From Beroe ovata (Eukaryota > Ctenophora > Nuda > Beroida > Beroidae): a stretch of DNA of 64,000 nucleotides. This document shows, piece after piece, positions 1-12,000 of the stretch. The notes under the pieces were generated by a model. The model did not search any database. It was given only the letters and a program-made list of their open reading frames with translations, and had not been told where the DNA came from. A program made the translations under genes and the position numbers. The stretch spans positions 12,596 through 76,595 of the forward strand of contig CAMPET010000158.1 in assembly GCA_946803715.1 (NCBI GenBank). Reading direction: 5' to 3'. Within the stretch, counting starts at the first letter, position 1. Every line of letters starts with the position of its first letter.

Positions 1-32
<32 letters not shown>
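1..32. repeat. (AC)n microsatellite
   Basis: Uninterrupted CA dinucleotide run at the left edge, followed by a degenerate continuation to about 48. It lies in the intron upstream of the first visible laminin-like exon. Confidence 0.95.
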
Positions 33-34
<2 letters not shown>

Positions 35-69
35 CAGACACACACAGAGTTTACTCACCTTAACTCCAG

Positions 70-3000
70 GAAGCTCGGCAACCAGACTAGAGGACCTATG
101 CATGGAAGAGGGGTCACAGTACAACATGAACATTGTGAACATTGGGAGTAACAGTGGGGAAGGGGGAGAGGGGTTGAACATCAAGGACGTCGTCATAGTG
201 GAGCCGCACGAGCCCGAGAAAGCTTTTCCCGGTACGTGTGCTGAGCTTTGGATCAGGACCTTGTAGAGGAACCGTCGTCCGTCATTCTACCTCTCTAACA
301 ACCTCACCTAAATGCAGCAGTGCATTTCGTCTGAGATTGCACATAGAAGTTGTTCTGTTATCTTGAGTGATTTAACCCATGCTTCTCCGATCGCAGAGGA
401 CCCGGAGAAGGCGGATCTGTATCGAGAATACCAGGAGAGAGGCTGTCCCATGATGGGAGAGAGGGTTCAGGATGTCGACAACGAGTGTTTCAGGTGAGTG
501 TGAATGTTCTGAGAGAGAGAGGATTAATTCTGAGGAGGACGAGAAAATACAGTATTATAAAACGTAAAATTTGGGATAAAATCATGCTCGATCATGAGTG
601 ATATCTGGGAGGAAACACATGACCGCACCCTTCCCCAGGATTAAGGGTCAGTTGGAGGACTCCGAATACACAGACAGTCGGGGAGCCGAGTGTGACATAT
701 CGCTCTGTCTCGCCGAGCTGGATATCTTTGATTTTATCGGTGGAGATACAGTGGACATCACTGACGGTGCTAAGGTTATAACGGATCAAGGTTACAACTC
801 TTCGTTAATTGTTCTTTTTGATTCTTGTTCCTTGAATTTCTTGTTTTTACCCCCATCCCTTGAATACTTGAAAAGTTAAATTCAGCCCCCTTTTTCCTTG
901 TTTTTGTCCCCATCCCCCCTGTCCCCGGCCCCTCCTGTCCTCACACCCACGATTCTCCCCCTCATGTCAGGTGGTGACGTCACTCTCCCCCCTGGCAGCA
1001 GTATGACAGTCCCTCTGGACCCCGGGTCCGGTGGTTACCGGGAGATAGTACTCTCTCACGATAAGCTGCCCCAGAATAACCTCCTTGATGTGAAAGTGAC
1101 GATCAAACACCTGGGTAAGTAGGGTTATCTGGGGTCTAATTTCAGGCATTTGTAGTTTTTGTGTTGCCGAAATATGTAGTCGTTTGGATATTATGCGGGT
1201 TCTTCATAATCCTGAGAAATCTCAAATTAAGATAACTTGGACTTATATTGGATGTTATCTCTATCATAGGAAACAAAGACGGTAGTAAACCAGAGTCATA
1301 CAGATGTAACGGTCACCTCAACAGACCGTACAATGAGACGACTTTCACCGTCAAAATCATGAGACGGAGACAAACCACAGCAATTGGTGAGACATGGAGA
1401 CAATTATATTGTTTGATGATCCTTTTCAACTTTCCCTCTAACCTTATTTCTTATCGCGTTGTAACATATCGCTAATCACCCCCCCCCACCTTTACCCAGT
1501 ACTCAGTACTCACCCCCTCACCTCGCCACTTGATCAACCTCTCACCTCCCACACTTACCCCCAGGTGAGTTATGTCTGGACCCGGCTGGTGAGTACCAGG
1601 TTACGATCACCCCAATCCACAAGGATCAGAGCAATGCCCCTGACCTAGTTGTTCATCGGGTGTATGTGCTCCTGCCCGATGATGGTCACCATGCCTTCCC
1701 CCACGATCCTGAACTGGCTGATCTGTGGGACATGTATATTGAGCAGGTGGGTTTCAGTTGTGGGGTTGGGTCTCAACGCAGGTTTGGTGAGGTGAAAAGT
1801 TAGGTGGGATTCTGTGGCTGGAAAAAGACAATGGTTTCAATTAGCTGCGGTTTCAGAGCTAATTCCCATGCAGGGCTGCCCAAAGATTGCTGGTGAAGAA
1901 AATCACGATAAGGAAGAATGCGTCGAGATTTATAACCAAATCAACGATATCATCGAAGAAGGTATAGCATATGCCTTTGAGAAAATGAATCAAACACACC
2001 TCAAAGACCTCCTCCATATTGTGAATTTATCATCTGCAGATAGCAAAGGCAAAGACTGCAGTAAGGAATCGTGTATACCTTACGATAGAATTTGGGGTTC
2101 ATACGACCCTGTGGATTCCCTCGACGGGGTAAGACATCGACAAAACTATTCCATATCACAAATTGATACACAAGATTCTGGAACATTCTCTCGCCGTACC
2201 AGTCTATAAATCTTCTCAAATTCAAATAATTACTTTGATATTACGTTCTCTCCCTATCCATGAACCACTTATTCTCAATTTCCCCCAGGGATCATACATA
2301 AACCCGGACACGGGGGATATCGTCCTCCCCGACTCGGGATCTGTGGTGGAAATCCCCGTCCCTGATGATGCTGGGGTTGGCAGAGACACGGCGGTGGGAT
2401 CTCTCTCCCACCTCGTGATAAAACACGATCCCCTCAACTCAGCCCAGGATGTGGTGGTAGAGGTTATCAGGACTGATTCTGATGGTAATGAATTAACAAT
2501 TACCCTATCCTTTTTGCTCTTGAAGATGTTATACTTTGACCCCACGTTTTCTCACTATGCCCGACGAATCTTCTCAAATCTAATTCATGATCCGCATCAT
2601 GAGTATTTAACGTTCATTGTTCGTGTTTCCATGACTCATCCCAGTAATGGAGACGATTTACCCCCCTCCCTCTCGTTCCTCAGAGCCGTACACGTGCAAC
2701 GGACTGGACGATCCCGTACCCAGCACTCAAAGCAAGACCGTGACATTCCTGCCTGTGGTGAATGACACTCTTGTGGGGTACTTCTGCTTGCACCCCGAAG
2801 GGGAGTATAAGATAAGGATCATTGGGGAGGAGCTCAACGAGCCTATCAGGATAAATGAGGTACAGAACGTCGTTTGTTGAACTTTTGTTTGGATTCTGGG
2901 CGGAGTTAACCGATGTTGATGCTGCAATAAGACAACAATGGCTCAACATTAGGACAACAACAACAACACAATAATTGACCTAAAAACGACCCCTTCTAAT

Positions 3001-6000
3001 TTCGTTATTCTCAGATCGGCTCGACTCTCCCCGCTCACGATGCGGACGCCGCATTTCCCGATAACCCGGAAGCAGCTGACTATTACCGGGAGTACCTGGA
3101 AAAGGGGTGTAAACTCTTCCCTGACGAGGATGCATCGCATGAGTGTATCCATATCGCTAACCTCATTGACTACCATACCAATCCTGAGAGGAGGAACAAG
3201 CACGGTGAGGAATTGAGTCGATTATATTCGATCTACGAGAGTCTTATTTCTTGTTGAATTCCATTTCAAAAGGGCCCTTATCAATTTGAGTCAATCATCC
3301 CCTTTTTAGGTCAAGTCCATCTTCTTTGGTGGAAATTGATTAACATTAACAAATCCAACTGTCACCGCAGATTGTACAGTGAAGTTCTGCTACCCGACAA
3401 TAGACGCATTCTCCCCTCTCACCCCCCATGAGGGCATCAAGACATCAGATGGCGCTGATTTCAATGCTGAGGACGGTACAATTACCATACCTTCAGAGGG
3501 GAAGGTAAGATCGCCATTTTCTCAGTCACTGTTTTATAGTGTGATTGAGACAGTTCAACACTCATACTCTCATAGTCATATCCTGTGTGTCATGTTGCAA
3601 AATGAGGATTTTTCTTTTGTGGTCACAGTTTCTGGTCTCTATAGAGTGTAGAGTCTAAAACCTCTCGTCCGAGTGCCCAGAGGCGAAATCGGGCATCAGC
3701 TCTTGTCAGATTTCCTGTTCTAAACACAATATGTACAAATCACCCCTCCAGGTTGAGATGCGGTTATTCCCACTTATAACGGGACCGAACACCGTTGTTA
3801 TTGAGTACAGGGGTGACAATCTGCCTGACGATGTTGAGGTGACCATTTCCTACAGGGGTACTGACGATGGTACTAACGTCGGTAAGTACAGTACTAGGGG
3901 TACTGACGGTAAATACAGTACTAGGGGTACTGACGGTAAGTACAGTACTAGGGGTACTGACGGTAAGTACAGTACTAGGGGTCTGGGGTACTGACGGTAA
4001 GTACAGTACTAGGGGTACTGACGGTATCGCTATTATGACTCTATGAGGTGTGTTGGGTTGCTTTGGCAGCTGACGACCAGGTTGGCCGGTGGATTGTTCA
4101 TTTGTGGAGGAGCCTGGTGGTACCATAGTGTTAGAGACCTGGGAACTAGAGAAGTGACGATTTGGGCACATAATTTTCCCTCTTTTCAGGCGAGTTCCAA
4201 TGCCGGGGAAGGACAGTGAAGCCGAGCTCGTCCAAACACAACGTACAAATCTCTCACTTTGTGCAGATGGTCGGATTCGAGACGTGTATGATCGATAACG
4301 GCTTGTACTACGTCACCATCACGTTCGAAGATGAGGGAAAATCAATCGATATCATCAGAGTAAGTGAGGATAGGGCGAGAGGAGTGAGGATAGGGCGAGA
4401 AGGAGTGAGGAGTGGGGATATAGGGAGTGAGGATATAGGGAGTGAGGATAGGGCAGGAGGAGTGAGGATACAGCGAGGAGGAGTGAGGGTGGGTACAATC
4501 GAAATGCAAATCATTTGCGAACGAATGCAATGCTACTTACATAAATGAAATTTTCAAATGAAATATTAGGGGCACGACGAATAGCTATATAGGCACCTGC
4601 AGAAAATAACGATATTAGGCAGCAAACTATGAACACGGAATAACACACGCACAGTCCACATATGCTCCAATTTCCAATCTCGCTGGCAGAACACACATTG
4701 AACACAGTATTTGCCACCCAATACAGTTTCGATCAATGTTCACACTAGTGAAAGTATCAGCACGTACTGATTTATCACGTGTCTCAAGTCAGTCATCACA
4801 AGCTGTCGGCTGTCACGCACACACACACGTGGCCTAATCTTCCATTTTGAGAATCGCCTCCTCAAGAGTTTTCATCTCATTCCCTAGATCTCGAATCATC
4901 TTGACGCAGTTAGATCGCTTGTTGATCAACTCCACCGATTGAGTGTACGGGTTGTATCTCGCTGTAAATGAGCGGGGAATTTGAGAAGAATATTCTCTGA
5001 TCTTCCTCTTGGCCTCAGCAAATGAGGGTGCGATGAAGTACACCGGTTGAATTGTCGTGATCGGGTACTTTGTCTCGGCTATCTTCGGGACATCGAATGG
5101 CAGTTTCTCTGACGCGTCGGATACACAATTCTCTAGCTCCTCGATTGACGATAGGCACCCCGCACCGTATGCCTTCAGAGTGCCATTTTCCCTACACACT
5201 CCAAACTCGATAGTGAACCAGTAGAGTGTCGCCAGCTTCTCAATCCATTCATCTGGAGCCCCGAGCGATGCCAAGCCGACTTCCTGTGAAAATGCGGCGA
5301 ACTCGGGATCACAGAACATTGGCACGTGTCCAATTAGCTCGTGGCACACATCTGGTTCAGGAGTGTAGAAGGGGTTAGCTCCGTGTCGGATGTACTGGGT
5401 GCTGTGGAATACTCTGAATGCGAACCCGGCTAGGAAGTCTCGTGACGAGAGTAGTCCAGCAACAGGTCGAATCGTGTATCCAGTACAATCTGTGTGTAGG
5501 GGAGGGGGAATTAGAATGAGGGAGTTGGGGGAGTTAGAACCGGGGAATTAGGGGAGTTAGAGTTGGGGATTGGGAAGACGGAAGAGTGAGAAGAGGACAC
5601 TGGGAGTAATATTGGAGCTACAGAATTGGGAGGCTATTTCTACTTCTATAAGTAAGGAGGAAGGTGGTTCAAGACCCGCACTCACCCTTGAGGAATTGCG
5701 ACACAGGTTGAAGCTGCGGGATATTATCCTTGTTGTAGTTACAATTCTCAACCAGGAGGGGCCACACATTCCTGAACTCTTTGCACGCGTGTGTCTCGAA
5801 CAGTCCCGATAGTTTGGTAAAAACTGTCCCCCACGTCGCTCTTTCCTCTTCCGTGTAATCCACTGTCGGTATCGGCTCGCCGTGTTTGTAGTTGTATGCG
5901 ATATCGGCGAATATTTTCCGTCTCTTTCGGTACACCTCATCCGTAAATCCCGGGTGGTCAGCATCCAGATCGGCGCCGTAGCTGAGGATCTGACTGGCAA

Positions 6001-9000
6001 ATCGGTCGAGCTCTGCTATCTTGATCGGAAACCAGGGCACCTCATTGCTGTCTTTCTTAGCAACATCTTGTACATGATCACGTCGAGATAGAACCGTCAC
6101 ACAATCCTTTTCCGTGATGTCCTCAAGTTCGGCGATGGCGGTTTTGAATCGATCCTCCTCCTCCCCTCCCTCACCAACCTCGATATTGACGAGGAATTTG
6201 TACTTGTTAGGATCCTCGGCGAGTGGTCGGGATTCTATGTGGGTTAGATTAATGTTGTTGTTCTGGAAGGGCATGAGGGCCTTGACCAGGGCTGAAGGCT
6301 CGTTTTTCACGGAGAACACCACAGACATCTTCTCCATCCCCATTTCGTTAGCTGTACTTGTGAGTTAAAGGGGGTTAGTGGTGGGTAAAAGTTGGCTTTT
6401 AGCCAATGACTACGATTGAAGTTAGGAACAACGATTCTACATTCAAAGCGCATGTAATCTAACTGCACATTGAAGTAGGACGATTGAGAAATGAAATGGA
6501 ATTGGCGGAAGAAGGGATGACCCTGTTATAGTTATGCCAAATCGGGAGAGACATAACCTCATACCTGTCCGTTTAAGTATTTAGAACCCCGGTTTAATGT
6601 GGTGAAATTGCATTTGGTCTCGAGATATTATGATAGTCAGCATGAAAGTCAGGGACTCTACATCATGTAAGGGTGGTGTTTCAATAATGAGCTTGAAAAG
6701 GAGTGCTACAAGCTTAGCTAAATACGTGATAGAGATGCAATTTATCCTGCCCAATGATTGGCTAAAGGTTAAACTTGAAGGATGTTCTTAGTCAAGCGAT
6801 ATTGACACAAGATGGTATCATTGAGTTGAGAAAATGAAAAATGAAAGGAAATTTCCATTCTTCATAACAGAATGAACTAGAGCGTTTGTTGAAAAGTCAC
6901 GGCTGAATTGCATGCTAAGTTTTAATTCTCCTCACATGATATATGATTTTAATAAATGGACTGCTCAAAGGTAGTACTTAACAGCCACTACGGATATTGC
7001 AGCAGAGTTCTCTGTTCCTGTGAAATTCCACCCCCCCTTGACCTCACCAACTCATCCGCCACTCTGATGTGCTCCCCTAACCCCCTCACCTCACTCACGC
7101 TTCCTAACCTGCTTTCTTTTCCTCCGCAGACCATTCTATCATACTCTGCTCACCCCTAACTCCGAATCTCAGGTTCGCACTCACCATTTCACGCCCTCAC
7201 CCCAGTTGTACGTGGAGCTCTCCCCGACAACCCCATCCTCCCCACTCACCTCCTGATCGAGCACCCCACCCCCCCTCATACTCCGCTCACCCCTCACCGC
7301 TCATACTCCGCTCACCCCTCACCGCTCAACCAAGGTGTACGTGTAGCTCACCCCAATCTCACCCCAGGTGTACGTGGAACTCCCCCGACAACACCCCGAC
7401 ACCATCTTTCCCGACGACCCTGATGCCGGTGCCCTACTCGACCGTCTCGTATCGGAGTGTGACAATAACAATGTGCCGGAGAATGGGAACAGCTTTAGTG
7501 CGGATTGCGCTGCTGCATCCCAAGCTATTAACCAGCTGATTATCGATAACAATGACAAGTACAAAGGTAAGAGCGGTGTGATTTTAGATATGATATGCGC
7601 GAAGAGTGTTTCATGACCCTGAAACATCCCTGAAAAAGGGTCTTCGGCGATCGGCCGGCTGAAAAGGGGCCATACTGTGAAGAGTGTGGCTGACGTGGAA
7701 TGGTAACATGTATCACGTATGAATTCCCCCTCAGTCGATTGTGGAGAAGTGTTGTGTCTACCGGAAGATAACATCTGGAATAAAGGAGACGGTGAGGAAC
7801 CAGAGGGCAGGTTCCGGGATACCACAGAGGATGGAGCTCCTATTCTTGCAGGTAAGACAAATGAGCGGGAATCATACTATGTTCGTCTTCACAATTTCCC
7901 GATTTTGCTAATTAGGCTCTGCTAAAAGTTTCTAAAATTTACTAAGGTTCTATGGGGAAAGATTCTTTCTAATTCCATCCTACGACGAATCAATATCTCC
8001 CTGTTATAGGTGGCGATTTCGCGATATTCTCATTTGATGGAGCTATCGCTCCGAAGGGTGGTCTTAACTCCCTTATCTTCACTGTAAACCCGGAGGATCA
8101 CAACAGAGTGGTTGATGTTCTCATCACGCCTGTGGGAGGAAGTAAAGATGACACATCGGGTATGTTACAACTCATCGATCCGAGTATGTTATTCATCGAT
8201 AGTCATTCAGAGTGTATTCTGCAATTCTCCGGACGTGTGTCATGATCATTCGCAGTTCTCATGAAGAACATGATTCGTGACCGAAGCACTATTTTCAGAA
8301 TACGAAATGTGTCCTGGCGATGTGTCCTCCGCAAAACAACAGCTCCTTCGCAAAGTTATTCAGATGAACTTTGTGTTCGTGGAGGTTGGACCTGTTTGTA
8401 TCGATCCAGATATTGAGTACGAGGTCCAGATGATTTACAAGGGAGTGCAGCCGTCCAACAGTGATAGGATTTATGAGGAGACCAGTGGAATCAACGTCAT
8501 CATTGAATCGGTATGTAACACCCAAATGAATACAATTTGATGAATGAACTGCAAACAAAAATGTGATGTATACAAAAGTCAATTTGAATCAAATCCAATC
8601 AAAATTGTAAATTACGGTAAAACGGTCATCGAGGCGTAGCACATTGCTTAACATAAACTAAATGACACAACACTCTTTTAAAGAAAAATATGAGCAAACT
8701 GACAACGAACATTATGAGATTGTTCCCAAATTATTGGAGATTATTCATGAATCTAAGCACTCTTCTCACTCTCCGCCTTTTTCAACATTTCGATCATCTG
8801 GCTGACCTCCAACTTGAAATCACTCTTTATCCACTCCGATCTCATAGATTCAATGCAATCCTTTATCTTTCCCTTGAACTTTGGGATGTCCGCTGCAATG
8901 TGATCCTTGGTCAGATTGAATATGGGCCTAGTGAATTTCTCCAACTCCTCCTTCTCTCCCTCGGTCAGAATGCATTTCTTATCGCTGAGCACCGTCTGAA

Positions 9001-12000
9001 GAAATGCCCTCTTCTGTTCAGCGAACCGGTCCGGCTTCTCATCATACAACTTTTTCTTCATCTCGGATAGAGTGGTGTCATTGGAGATAAATCTAGCCGA
9101 ATAAGCATTCTCCTTGACCCTGTTACTAGCCCTCCACCGTTCAATCAGATCTTGCAGTTCGACGGGCCGCTCCTTGAAGATCAATCCGAGGATTATACCG
9201 GCCTTGTTGTCACTGGTGACATCCGGCACACACACGGTAGTGTCAATGAGTTCAGTGTACAAATCAACGCCGTTCTTCGGGATACTTATCACCGAGAGCA
9301 AGCCACAATCCTCCATAACATCGAGTGTCTCCGCACACCTCCCCGATGATAAGATCATCTCCATTTCCTTCCAGATCCGCTCCCCGGGTATCTTATTCAG
9401 GAGCTTGCTCTTCTCTCGGAACACCTTCTTATACTCATCTCCGCAATCAATGTGGAACATACCGTCCGAACAGCACGCGAACCGGAAATACCGGAGCATC
9501 CGCAGAGGGTCCTCCGTGATACGGGTCTCCGCACTCTTCACGAACCGTAGCACTCCGTCTGCGAGGTGCTCCTGACCGGAGTGGTAATCGTGGAGCCGTC
9601 CCTCGATATCGATACTCATCGCATTTATCGTCAGATCTCTCCTCTCTGAGTCCTCCTCAAAACTCTTCCCGTACGCAATCACCTTCTCCCCCGCTGCATT
9701 CACCTCGTCCCGTCGTAGCGACGTCATCTCGAAGGATAACCCCTTCTTGTAGATTGTTACGGTTCCGTGTTGTATTCCCGTCTTTCTGTGCGAGGTGTGT
9801 GTTTCCACCAGCAACTCCAACATTTCGTCCGGGTTTGCGGAGGTGCATAGATCCACATCTTTGGGTTGCTTCTGGAGGATGATGTCACGAACTGCGCCCC
9901 CGACAATCCGAACTTCGAATCCGCGCTCTGCGAACATTTCCGTGAGGAGTTTCACCGGTCTGTACCACACGCAGTGATCAATCTTGAGGATTGTGTGGTT
10001 ACTGGCCTCTGCCATGGTCTTCTGTGGGAAGTTGTTGGTGTCAAGGCAAATTCACAGCATTCAAATCAAACCTTAGGTATACTCCAATCATGAAATTTAC
10101 GAATAAAAGAATTTTGACTATTCCATGTATGAATCACCGAAATGAATAAATGTGATAAAGTTTTGAGATGCGGCAGTTATAACACACCAACACATGATTC
10201 GTGACAGTGTTTTATAAGCTTTTCTCGTGCAGGCCGGTTTAGTATAATAAAAATGAATAAAATGATTTAGCATGAGATAAGCAGTCAAGAGACAATCTTC
10301 ACTGTCAAAAACAGAGAAACACACCTGTCTTCCTTTGCACATGACTGCGGCAAATATTCACAATTTCCGCAGAATCGTGTCAAAAACTTCATGACTGAAT
10401 GTAAGTAACATCTGACCACGTAAACACAAGGAAATATTTTATCCCAGGTGGACATAGTGCTTCCTCTCGATCCCATTGAGGCATACCCTGATAATGAGGC
10501 GGCAGCTGATATTTGGGAGAGCTATGTGGATGCAAAGTGCCCTCGCTTATCAGCAGGTAGGTGATGAGCCTGACAGGGATCCCTCAATCGGGAAAATTCT
10601 ATAATATTCCATGTCGTGGCCTCCTAAATACCTCTAGAGAGCCAAATTAGAGCAGGTAGGTGATGAGCCTGACAGGGATCCCTCAATCGGGAACATTCTA
10701 TGATATTCCATGTCGTGGCCTCCTAAATACCTCTAGAGAGCCAAATTAGAGAAGCTCTGTTTATTGTTCGATCAGGAAAATCTTGGTTTTCATATCTTGC
10801 ACTCTCATCCGTCTCATTACAGGATTTAGAGAACCATCCCAAGAGTGTTTGGACTTCTTGGCAGATCTCCAGAAAGTTGTGAATAACGTTGCGGAGGAGG
10901 AATGTCAAGTGTCAGTGTGTATTGACAACTCAGCTGGTTGGGAGCACGATCCAATCTCGGACAAGGTGAATTTTGATGTATTTTCTCCGACTTTCCATGT
11001 CAGGCGTCTTCTCGCATCTTGAAATTCTACCATAGTAACGTCTTTTATTTCTCGATCTAATATACTGGATCGAGCAGCCAAAATGAAACTGTCGGGAGGT
11101 ATATTTGTGACGTCATCATATCATTCTGTCAGGAGAGTTATGAGAATGGAGCTGAAGTGTCAGGTGGAAGTACCGATGTCATCATTTCCATACCAACAGG
11201 TAAAGAATGCATCGTGTCAGCTTCGGGTATTACGCTGACACCACTTTTTCTTGACACCACTGTAACACCTTAACACCACTTTGGTCACAGAAGTTATTCA
11301 TCCTTATTGACATCAATCATGCATGTTGACACCACTTCTGCTCATTGACACCACTTATCCTCAAGGCGGAGAAATTGTCATTAAGACGGGGGAGAAGGTG
11401 ANCTCCAACATTTCGTCCGGGTTTGCGGAGGTGCACAGATCCACATCTTTGGGTTGCTTGTGGAGGATGATATCACGAACTGCGCCACCGACAATCCGAA
11501 CTTTGAATCCGCGCTCCGCAAACATTTCCGTGAGGAGTTTCACCGGTCTGTACCATACGCAGTGATCAATCTTGAGGATTGGGTGGTTACTGGTCTCTGC
11601 CATGGTCATCTGTGGGAAATTGTTGGTGTCAAGGCAAATTCACATCATTCAAATGAAACCTTAGGTATACCTCAATCATGAAATTAACGAGCAAAAGGAC
11701 TTTGATTATTCCACGTATGAATTACCGAAATTAATGAATGTCATAAAGTTTTGAGATGCGGCAGTTATAACACACCAACACATGATTCATGACAGTGTTA
11801 TATAAGCTTTTCTCGTGCAGGCCGGTTCAGTAATTAGGAGGAATAAAATGAGATAAGCAGTCAAGAGACAAACTTCACTGTCAAAAACAGAGAAACACAC
11901 CTGTCTTCCTTTGCACATGACTGCGGCAAATATTCATAATTTCCGCAGCATCGTGTCAAAAACTTCATAAAGGAATGTAAGTAACATCTGACCACGTAAA

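Larger units (their letters stand above)
10448..11401 (+). other. Second copy of laminin-like module 5 exons (probable haplotype duplicate)
   Basis: Exons 10448-10556, 10823-10965, 11133-11199 and a cut-off 11366-11401 repeat those at 12023-12900. Frames are intact, but five residues differ in the 36-residue A exon. Intron phases are the same. The copy ends at the gap before a D exon. Confidence 0.75.

Noticed and set aside
10448-11401. Counting an additional laminin-like module here
   Set aside because: Near-identical to 12023-12900, truncated at a gap and missing its D exon; treated as a duplicate haplotype.
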